A DNA stretch of 64,000 nt from Furfurilactobacillus curtus (GTDB lineage Bacteria; Bacillota; Bacilli; Lactobacillales; Lactobacillaceae): the NCBI RefSeq assembly GCF_045862785.1, contig NZ_BQXO01000002.1:248001-312000 (forward strand), read 5' to 3'. A model generated the notes under the pieces. That model saw nothing but the letters and a program-made list of their open reading frames with translations. It ran no database searches and was not told the DNA's origin. A program made the translations under genes and the position numbers. The stretch's first letter is position 1. Every line of letters starts with the position of its first letter. Shown one piece after another: positions 52,001 through 59,367 of this stretch.

Positions 52001-53773
52001 TTATTTAATGATCTGATGGTCCACGAATTCACGATAAAGTTCATGAGTTCGATATAACTGAGCATGAGTACCACGGCCGGTAATCCGGCCTTGTTGGATA
52101 AACAAAATCTCATCGGCTTGTTGAACCGTCGCAAGACGATGAGCGGAAATTAGTGTGGTCCGATCGTGCATCAGGCGGGTTAGGGCGACTTGGATATGGG
52201 CTTCGGTATTACTATCTAAACTGGCCGTAGCTTCGTCCAAAATTAACAATTTCGGATTTCTTAAAAAGGCTCTGGCAATTGCAATTCGTTGTCGTTGCCC
52301 ACCTGAAAGTTTTAGCCCGCTTTCGCCGACCTGAGTCGCTAATCCATGCTCAGTCTGGCGAACAAAATTAGCAGCGTCGGCAGCGGCCAGTGCTGACCAA
52401 ATAGCTTCATCCGTTGCATTTGACAGACCATAGCGAACATTATCGGCGATGGTTCCTGTGATCAGACTATTTTCTTGAGCGACGTAACCAATCTGTTGTC
52501 GCCATTGGCTTAATGATAGACTGGCTACATTTTGATCACCGGCCATGAATCTACCGAGCTTGTCAGCTTGACGAATATTCGGGTAGTAATAGCGTTCGAT
52601 GATGGAAAGAATGGTAGTTTTTCCACCACCAGAAGGGCCAACTAGTGCATACACACGACCTGGTTGAAAAGTGAAGTTCAAGTTGTGTAAGACAGGACGT
52701 TTGTCGTAGCCGAAAGAAACATCACGAAATGTTAGCGGTATCTTGTTCAGCGCTACCGTCGCATGACGATCACCAAGCTGCTCACTTGCTAGTTGGAGCA
52801 AGTCATAGACGCGAGTCGTTGCGCCGTTGACCCGTTGCATTTGGTTACCAAATGAAGCAACCGTTGTGATTTGGGGAACGACTTGAAATAAATATAAGAG
52901 AAAAGCGACAAACGTCCCACTGGTCATGACGTTTTGACGAACCAAAGCACCGCCGTAGCTAATGACGCCAATGATGATGACCATCATCACAATCGACATA
53001 ATTGGATTGATGATGGAAAAGAGGCGAGTTTCACGCATCCCCAAGTTAAATAAGCCATCAATGCGTTGATTGCCCCGATTTTTTTCGTAGGCCTCAGCAT
53101 TGGCCGATTTAACGAGACGCATGTTGCTAAGGACTTCCTCAGCATAGCCGTTCAGGTTTGCTAAACCATCTTGAGTTAGTTTAGAGATATGGCCCATCAA
53201 TCTCCCTAACGGCCACATGACCAAAAAAGTTACGGGAATCGCCAGCAAGATCACGAGCGTTAGATGCCAGTCCATCCACAATAAAATGACAAAACTGCCC
53301 GTTACCATCACAACGGCGGAAATAAACTGCGGCAGATAGCTGGTGGCGACATCCTTGATCAGTGTCGTGTCGTTAATGAGCCGGCTCACGCTTTCACCAG
53401 ATGAGTGGTCGGTAAAGTAGGATAACGGTAAGTGTACATACTTCGCCCACAGGGTTTTACGTAGGTTGGCCACGATCTGGTTACCCACGTAGCCAAACAA
53501 ATACATTCCCATCATTGATAGAACGCCGGATAAGAGAAATAACAAGGCCAAAGGTCCCAGCGCTGATAATGAAAATGTTTGGTGGGCCAAACGATCAATG
53601 AGTCGTTGAGCAATTAGCGGTAACACTAAGCTGGCACTGGTTGATAACAGGCTAATGAATAAACCTAAAGATAGGCGCCAATAACTCGGTCGAGTCTGCG
53701 CGATTAATGCACGTAGATGTGTCGAACGTTTATTCAAAGAATGAGTTGAGTGAGTTTTTTGTGATTGAGTCAT
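52001..53773 (-). CDS. ABC exporter, BmrA/LmrA-like half transporter
   Basis: A 590-residue fused half transporter: six helices in residues about 40-330, then an ATPase with Walker A GPSGGGKTT, signature LSGGQRQR, Walker B LLILDEATASLD and H-loop SAHR. No N-terminal C39 peptidase domain is present, so any peptide cargo would not be cleaved at a double-glycine leader. It follows four tiny peptide genes on the same strand after 130 bases, making leaderless peptide export or self-protection a fair hypothesis. General drug export is the alternative. AGGAGC precedes the ATG. Confidence 0.92.
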   Translation of the reverse strand: MTQSQKTHSTHSLNKRSTHLRALIAQTRPSYWRLSLGLFISLLSTSASLVLPLIAQRLIDRLAHQTFSLSALGPLALLFLLSGVLSMMGMYLFGYVGNQIVANLRKTLWAKYVHLPLSYFTDHSSGESVSRLINDTTLIKDVATSYLPQFISAVVMVTGSFVILLWMDWHLTLVILLAIPVTFLVMWPLGRLMGHISKLTQDGLANLNGYAEEVLSNMRLVKSANAEAYEKNRGNQRIDGLFNLGMRETRLFSIINPIMSIVMMVIIIGVISYGGALVRQNVMTSGTFVAFLLYLFQVVPQITTVASFGNQMQRVNGATTRVYDLLQLASEQLGDRHATVALNKIPLTFRDVSFGYDKRPVLHNLNFTFQPGRVYALVGPSGGGKTTILSIIERYYYPNIRQADKLGRFMAGDQNVASLSLSQWRQQIGYVAQENSLITGTIADNVRYGLSNATDEAIWSALAAADAANFVRQTEHGLATQVGESGLKLSGGQRQRIAIARAFLRNPKLLILDEATASLDSNTEAHIQVALTRLMHDRTTLISAHRLATVQQADEILFIQQGRITGRGTHAQLYRTHELYREFVDHQIIK

Positions 53774-53903
53774 TGAATGCTCCTAGTGATGAGAGATTGA
53801 CTAGTTAACTTTTGGGGGATGCTAGCCATTCTCATAAGGTGTTGCAAAAAAACATGGGGGATGAGTGAAACTTTGATGATATAAAAATCACAGGCATATT
53901 GGC

Positions 53904-54032
53904 TTAGCGACAACCACAGGTACTACTTGTTTGTAGCGTGTTGCTGGTCGCCCAAGGCAGCTGTAAGCCACCGCCAAATACGATCTGCAAGCCTAGTTGT
54001 AGCCAATACGAAAGCTGTGCAATCCAAGACAT
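53904..54032 (-). CDS. MSWI micropeptide 4 (42 residues, CGCR tail)
   Basis: The last of four tandem tiny genes. It starts MSWIAQLSYW and keeps the FGGGLQLPW core of peptides 1 and 2, but has a longer, polar C-terminus (ATSNTLQTSS) ending CGCR. The two cysteines could form a disulfide or thioether or bind metal. GGAAAGGA lies 7 bases before the ATG. It is 21 bases after peptide 3. No signal peptide or double-glycine leader is present, so export would have to be leaderless. Confidence 0.72.
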   Translation of the reverse strand: MSWIAQLSYWLQLGLQIVFGGGLQLPWATSNTLQTSSTCGCR

Positions 54033-54053
54033 AAGCGAGTCCTTTCCGCGGAA

Positions 54054-54140
54054 TTACCGCATCATTGAAGTAAACCAGTTTTCAAGAAAAGTGGTAAATC
54101 CTGTCCACCAAATTTTAAATTGATCAATCCAAGAAGGCAT
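54054..54140 (-). CDS. MSWI micropeptide 3 (28 residues, divergent)
   Basis: A tiny gene with a strong GGAAAGGAGA site 7 bases before the ATG. It starts MPSWIDQFKIWW and continues as an amphipathic, Trp/Phe-rich helix ending in SMMR. Only the SWI-Q start resembles its neighbours, and FGGGL is absent. Near-neutral charge and four tryptophans suggest a membrane-active helix. It lies directly after an intercistronic terminator. Confidence 0.65.
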   Translation of the reverse strand: MPSWIDQFKIWWTGFTTFLENWFTSMMR

Positions 54141-54181
54141 TTGTATCTCTCCTTTCCACTAACGTTGCGTCATATTGATTT

Positions 54182-54218
54182 AAAAAGGCCGTCATTTCCA
54201 CAGTTGGAAAATGACGGC
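54182..54218 (-). terminator. Intercistronic terminator between micropeptides 2 and 3
   Basis: GCCGTCATTTTCCA and TGGAAATGACGGC arms (one bulged base), 3-4 base loop, then CTTTTT on the minus strand. Only about 40 bases separate it from the peptide 3 start, so downstream genes probably depend on read-through. Confidence 0.78.
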
Positions 54219-54255
54219 TGAATTTAACAAGGCGACTGATCGTCACGCGGTTAAA

Positions 54256-54351
54256 CTAATTCTGTGGGTACCATGGTAATGGAAGCCCGCCGCCAAAGAC
54301 ACCTTGGAAGGCGAATTCAACCCAGTAAGATAATTGTGCAATCCATGACAT
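54256..54351 (-). CDS. MSWI micropeptide 2 (31 residues)
   Basis: A tiny gene 48 bases after peptide 1, with AGAGGTGA at 7 bases before the ATG. It starts MSWIAQLSYW and ends FGGGLPLPWYPQN. It matches peptide 1 at 24 of 31 positions, clearly a tandem duplication kept under selection: the central residues vary while SYW, FGGGL, LPWYP and the final Asn are fixed. It is hydrophobic with net charge about -1 and no leader. Confidence 0.75.
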   Translation of the reverse strand: MSWIAQLSYWVEFAFQGVFGGGLPLPWYPQN

Positions 54352-54399
54352 GATGTTCACCTCTTTTGTCATTAAATTTTTTGCGGCTTCAAATTGTCG

Positions 54400-54495
54400 C
54401 TAGTTCTTTGGGTACCAAGGTAATGCAAGACCACCACCAAAGACAATTTGGAAGGCCATCTGAACCCAGTACGATGCTTGTGAGATCCATGACAT
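54400..54495 (-). CDS. MSWI micropeptide 1 (31 residues)
   Basis: The first tiny gene of the cluster, with GGAGGTGA 9 bases before the ATG, the best site of the four. It starts MSWISQASYW, has a hydrophobic amphipathic middle and ends FGGGLALPWYPKN. Other frames through this stretch are open a little longer but lack paralogues. The family resembles no bacteriocin I know. Start-MSW, about 30 residues and tandem copies recall leaderless bacteriocins, but those are strongly cationic and these are not. Confidence 0.77.
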   Translation of the reverse strand: MSWISQASYWVQMAFQIVFGGGLALPWYPKN

Positions 54496-54580
54496 GAGGC
54501 TTCACCTCCTTTGTGTGACTGAGTTGTGTACAACTTGTGAAGCAGCTGTCTGTTTGCCACAAACTAAAAGATATCGCTGT

Positions 54581-54608
54581 TTGATAGCGCTTCACGAAAG
54601 TGGGTCAA
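54581..54608 (-). promoter_or_regulatory. Candidate promoter of the micropeptide operon
   Basis: On the minus strand TTGACC (54608-54603), a 16-bp spacer and TATCAA (54586-54581), about 85 bases before peptide 1. Further upstream (54630-54665) repeated TTGTC/TTGTA blocks in A/T runs could be activator sites. The rest of the 54496-54776 stretch has no gene. Confidence 0.4.
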
Positions 54609-54776
54609 AATTGAAACGCCCCGACGCTTTTTTACAATTTTTGACAAAAAAGACAATTTCGAAATATTTAATTATAGGTGGGGCTGATTTTTAAGCAGCT
54701 TGCACCTCAAACTATGAGACAGGCGCGGAATCTGAGTCACTACTCAATTGGCAACAACTGGCACAGTTCAGTAGAG

Positions 54777-54816
54777 CAAAAAAGCCTGTCTTTTTGGCAG
54801 ATTCACCAAAGACAGG
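54777..54816 (-). terminator. Terminator after the AraC-family regulator gene
   Basis: CCTGTCTTT and AAAGACAGG arms followed by a T run on the minus strand, separating the regulator transcript from the peptide operon. Confidence 0.82.
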
Positions 54817-54848
54817 TTATAACGCAGGATTAATTTCATTAAAAATGA

Positions 54849-55643
54849 TTAGCTGAAGAGATGTAATGACGGTAATGTAGGATCATATTTTGTATTCACA
54901 ATTTCAAATTGATGATTTTTACGGTAATGAGAAGGGGTTTCATGACATGTTTTCTTAAATGCGTGGATAAAGGCGCTGCTGTCATAAAAACCGAGAGTTG
55001 TCGCAATATCAGCGATACTTAGGGCCGATGTTGTGAGTAAGTGTAACGCTATTTTGATCTTATTCTTGGTAATAAAGCTCATCAGAGATTCACCAGTTTC
55101 TTGTTTGAACAGTCGTGAAATATAAGATGTCGAATAACGCAGTTGTTTACTGATAGCACTGGGTGTTAGTTGGTCGATAGGGATCGTATCAGCAGCTTCA
55201 AGGATCATCAAGGTCACCTTAGAATATGGACGATGCTGTTGTTGTTCACTGGCGAGTTTATTTCCAAATGTCAGCATGATCTCTTTAGCGATCGCCAGTA
55301 GATTAGCTTGCAGATTTTGTTGGCGATGTAACTGGTTAATGAAATAGTCACGTAGATACATGTAAGGAACATGGCTGACACCAATTGTTAGTGCTGCATC
55401 ACTACAACAACAGACAATTTCAATCAAAACATCTTCAACCTGCTGGTGTGACAGGTTGTTCAGCTGATCTTCATAAGTTGTGGTGAGCTGGTTAAAAGAA
55501 AATAACATCTCGTCGATCCCACCATTCGGTAACTGATCCATAACGAGTTGCTCAAAATTAAAAATAGCTAACCGAACTGGTGTCGAGTTGGCATTTTGGT
55601 GTGCGATGAATTGCTTATAGTCGGTGTCTACAAAGAACTGCAT
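54849..55643 (-). CDS. AraC-family regulator beside the micropeptide cluster
   Basis: A 264-residue regulator. The C-terminal 100 residues are an AraC double helix-turn-helix (TPSAISKQLRYSTSYISRLFKQETGESL, then SIADIATTLGFYDSSAFIHAFKK). The N-terminal 150 residues are helical and Gln-rich with a CCC triplet (IEIVCCCSD), and I recognise no known sensor. The gene is upstream of the peptide cluster on the same strand with its own terminator. It is the obvious candidate activator of the peptides and perhaps their sensor. AGGGGG precedes the ATG at rather long spacing. Confidence 0.85.
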   Translation of the reverse strand: MQFFVDTDYKQFIAHQNANSTPVRLAIFNFEQLVMDQLPNGGIDEMLFSFNQLTTTYEDQLNNLSHQQVEDVLIEIVCCCSDAALTIGVSHVPYMYLRDYFINQLHRQQNLQANLLAIAKEIMLTFGNKLASEQQQHRPYSKVTLMILEAADTIPIDQLTPSAISKQLRYSTSYISRLFKQETGESLMSFITKNKIKIALHLLTTSALSIADIATTLGFYDSSAFIHAFKKTCHETPSHYRKNHQFEIVNTKYDPTLPSLHLFS

Positions 55644-56329
55644 ACAACTTTATTCCCCCTGAGTATTTAGCAGGGCAACCGCAAGCGTCGATTAATATTG
55701 AACAGAGCATGTGATCAGAATCAAGTCATGGAAGATTTTACGTTAAAGTCGTCTCGAATAAATGAACAGCACAAAAACTCAGGCCCATCAAGCTTAAGCA
55801 GTTCGATAAACACCTTTACCAACACATTGTGATTTTGAGTTAAGTATTTGTACTGAGATTTCGATTCGATAATTTGATTCTGCAAGTCGTATTTGGGATT
55901 ACTGTGATTGTACCCAAGAATATTAGTAATAACGCTATCTTTATTTAGTTATTACCACAAAGTATGTAATTAAACCCTTTTTAATACAATTAATTTGCTA
56001 AAAAGTACAATATCTGACACATTATTCAGCTTATCCTAACTCCAAGGGGGATGTAAGCCGTCGATTTTAAAAATGTTGCATGGGAGATTTAAGTTGCACA
56101 CCAAATAACTGGTGTGCAACTTTTTTGTTTCTCGATTTATTTCACACGAGAAAATTACAACTTTGGCCATTTCGACACAATACGTTAATTAAATTATTAG
56201 TTAGTTTTGATGCTGAAGACAGCTAACCGATGGATGGTGATTGCTAAACACTCACTTTTTCACATCGTTCACCTACGGGCTGCTGTGTTATCCAGTCTGT
56301 CATAGGACTTAAAACTAGGGGGTATTTCA
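55644..56329. other. Intergenic stretch before the giant adhesin
   Basis: It is AT-rich and lacks a coding frame with a ribosome site. The only clear structure is the hairpin listed at 56092. The promoters of the AraC gene (minus) and the adhesin (plus) must lie here; I could not pick convincing boxes. Confidence 0.4.
56092..56127 (+). terminator. Terminator hairpin in the intergenic region
   Basis: AGTTGCACACCA and TGGTGTGCAACT perfect 12-bp arms followed by TTTTTT, with no protein gene ending upstream on this strand. It could end a small RNA or a lost gene. Confidence 0.75.
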
Positions 56330-59326
56330 TTGATCAACAAGCATAATAATCTTCACGAAAAAGTGATTTCCGATAAGGTGCACTACAAGATGTACAAGGA
56401 TGGCAAGCGATGGTTGTTTGCCGGAATTGCTGTCTTGACCTTCGGGATGGGGCTTACCGGTGTTGATGTGGTTGCTAATGCGGACACCGCTAATCAAGCA
56501 GTGGTAACCACGCAAGCTCCCGCAAATGCACCATCTAGCACGACGACGGTGACGCCATCCAAGTCAGCAACGTCAGCAGTAACTGCGGCACCGGTTACGC
56601 CGGCACCACAAGCAGCAACCATCGCTGCCCCTACCACAACAACTACGAATACCAATTCTGCGCCACTGGTTACCGATGTGACTCAGTTTGGAACCGCGGA
56701 AAGCGCCACTAAACAAGCCGCTGATACCCAGAATGATTTTACTGTTAATGGTAGTGCCGCACCGATTCAGGCTGATGGTTCAAGCCAATTGACGTCGGAA
56801 GGAATTGGCCAGCAAGCACACATGACCATGAACAACGCGATCGATTTTTCCAAGAATTTCTCCATTACTGGACAAGTTAACTTGGGCGATCACGATACCG
56901 GTGGTGATGGGTTAGCTTTAATTTTTAGTCCATCTACACCACAACAGTTGGCGCAAGGCGGTTATGGAACAAGCAACGATACCACGCAACACTCAGTTGA
57001 TACATCATCAGGTTCACTGGGGATGACCGGGTTACCAAATTCGTTTGGGCTCGTTTTTGACGAAGTAGAAGGGAATAACTATGACCCTCAATGGCACGAC
57101 GTTAGCGGAATCCAAGTCAACAAACCCTCCCAAAACGGGTATATCGGTTGGCGAATCACCGATGGCAATGGGAATCTGGTACCTGTTTCAGTAAAGGCTA
57201 ACTCTTGGCTAGGACATACAAGTTACACATCAGATAGTACGATTGCACAATTAGTAACCTTAGACAGCAACATGACTGACGGTAACTATCATCAGTTTAA
57301 GATTGATTATGATGCGACAACTGGTGTCATGACCATCTATGTTCCAGATGCCGCTGATTTAAGTAATGGGAAACCGCAAGCCATGCAGGCTAAAAATCCA
57401 AATGGCGAATATGCGGTTGCAAATTACAATACTTGGACCTATACGGTGCCAGTTGATTTGCGGAACAAAGCGTTTTCATTTGCTATTTCTGCCTCTAATG
57501 GGACAGGTACTGGTGCAACTGGTGATGGTGTTGCCAATGACAAGGGAGTTAATCCATTTGGTGGCATGATTACCTCAGTAAGTTACTCAAAGGCTCCAGG
57601 GACACTTTCGATTAGTGAAGTGGATGCAGCGACTGGCGCATACCTATCAGGAACGACGACAACGATTGCGACTGGGTTTGTAGGTGATTCCGTAGCGATT
57701 TATCCAACACAAGCGGCCGCAGATAAGGCGATTGCCAATGGCGCGGATCCAACTTTAGTCGCCGTAGCTCCGACAGTTGCAGGATATACGCTACTCAGTC
57801 CCGTGACTTACGTTGTCGGCAACTCTGCCAATCCACAGGCGGTGAAGTTGATGTACGTGGCAAACCCAACAACTGGTGGCAGTGATCAGACGTCTGATGG
57901 AAACAGTTCATCCGAAGGTACTGGATCATCTGAAGGTACTGGATCATCTGAAGGTACTGGATCATCTGAAGGTACTGGATCATCTGAAGGTACTGGATCA
58001 TCTGAAGGCACTGGATCATCTGAAGGCACTGGATCATCCGAAGGCACCGGATCATCTGAAGGCACCGGATCATCTGAAGGTACTGGATCATCTGAAGGCA
58101 CCGGATCATCTGAAGGCACTGGATCATCCGAAGGCACCGGTTCGTCTGAAGGTACTGGATCATCCGAAGGCACCGGTTCATCCGAAGGGACTGGTTCGTC
58201 CGAAGGCACCGGTTCATCTGACAATAGCCAGACATCTGACGTTGCTAGTTCAGAAAAAGCAAAAGGTAGTTCTGACTTAGCTAAAGGTTCCAGCGAGACG
58301 AATGACGGTAATTCTGATGTTGCTAAAGGTTCTAGCGAGACAGCAGCCGGTAGTTCCGATTTGGCTAAGGGCTCAAGTGAAACAGACGCCGGTAATTCCG
58401 ACGTTGCTAAAGGATCGAGCGAAATCGCTGCCGGCAATTCCGATCAAGTTAAGGGGTCTAGTGAAACGGCAGCCGGTAGTTCCGATCTAGCTAAAGGTTC
58501 GAGTGAAACAGCAGCCGGTAGTTCCGATCTAGCTAAAGGTTCGAGTGAAACAGCAGCTGGTAATTCCGACGTTGCTAAAGGATCCAGTGAAACAGCAGCT
58601 GGTAATTCCGATGTTGCTAAAGGATCCAGCGAAACAGCAGCTGGTAATTCCGATGTTGCTAAAGGATCCAGCGAAACAGCAGCTGGTAATTCCGACGTTG
58701 CTAAAGGATCCAGTGAAACAGTAGCTGGTAATTCCGACGTTGCTAAAGGATCCAGTGAAGCAGTCACGGGTAGTTCCGATATGGATAAGGGTAGCAGCGA
58801 AATGGCCCAAGGTTCTAGCGAAATGGTCCAGGGGTCCAGCGAGATGGCTACTGGTAGCTCAGATATAGCTAAAGGTGAATCAGAGGTCAATACGGGACTT
58901 AGTGACCTCGATAAAGGCCGGAGTGAATTAAATGCTGGTGACAGTACTGCAGGTAACAGTGACGTTGACAAGGGCCAGTCTGAAATCAATGCTGGGAACT
59001 CTGATAAAGCTAACGGCTCCAGTGAGCTGGCTAAAGGCAGTTCTGATTACGCCAAAGGCAGTTCCGACTACGCTCAGGGCAGTTCTGATTATGCCAAAGG
59101 CAGTAGTGAAGCGGCCGCTGGTGATTCTGATACCGCCAAAGGTAACAGTGAAATCGCGGCTGGCAGTTCTGATACGGCCAAAGGTAACAGTGAAATCGCG
59201 GCTGGTAGTTCTGACACGGCCAAAGGTAACAGTGAAATCGCGGCTGGCAGTTCCGACACGGCCAAAGGTAACAGTGAAATCGCGGCTGGCAGTTCTGATA
59301 CCGCCAAAGGTAACAGTGAAATCGCG
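56330..59326 (+). CDS. Giant repeat adhesin, N-terminal part up to the assembly gap
   Basis: 999 codons before the gap. A KxYKxGKxW signal (K20-W28) and a cut near residue 51 are followed by a Thr/Ala/Pro linker. An L-type lectin domain spans about 134-420 (GDGLALIFSP, GLVFDEVEGNNYDP), then a strand-rich segment (TLSISEVDAATGAYLSG). About 17 SSEGTG hexads (residues 525-630) and many 14-residue GSSD/GSSE-type repeats follow. KxYKxGKxW signals and Ser-rich repeats occur on glycosylated adhesins, and gtfA-gtfB lie downstream. The TTG start has AGGGGG at 7 bases. Confidence 0.88.
57904..58218 (+). repeat. 18-bp tandem repeat encoding SSEGTG
   Basis: About 17 copies with silent third-base drift (GGTACTGGA, GGCACCGGT and others), so the peptide is conserved while the DNA diverges. 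Confidence 0.88.
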
Positions 59327-59367
59327 NNNNNNNNNNNNNNNNNNNNNNNNNNNNNNNNNNNNNNNNN
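59327..59367. other. Assembly gap of 41 N inside a 42-bp repeat array
   Basis: The array before and after the gap has a 42-base unit (GNSEIAAGSSDTAK). Matching the phase of the two edges needs a gap of 39 bases, or 39 plus a multiple of 42; 41 is a placeholder. With 39 the two reading frames join, so the apparent frameshift is an artefact. Confidence 0.9.

Noticed and set aside
54372..54694. 62-68 codon frames overlapping micropeptide 1
   Set aside because: They lack ribosome sites and paralogues, whereas the 31-codon frame has both.
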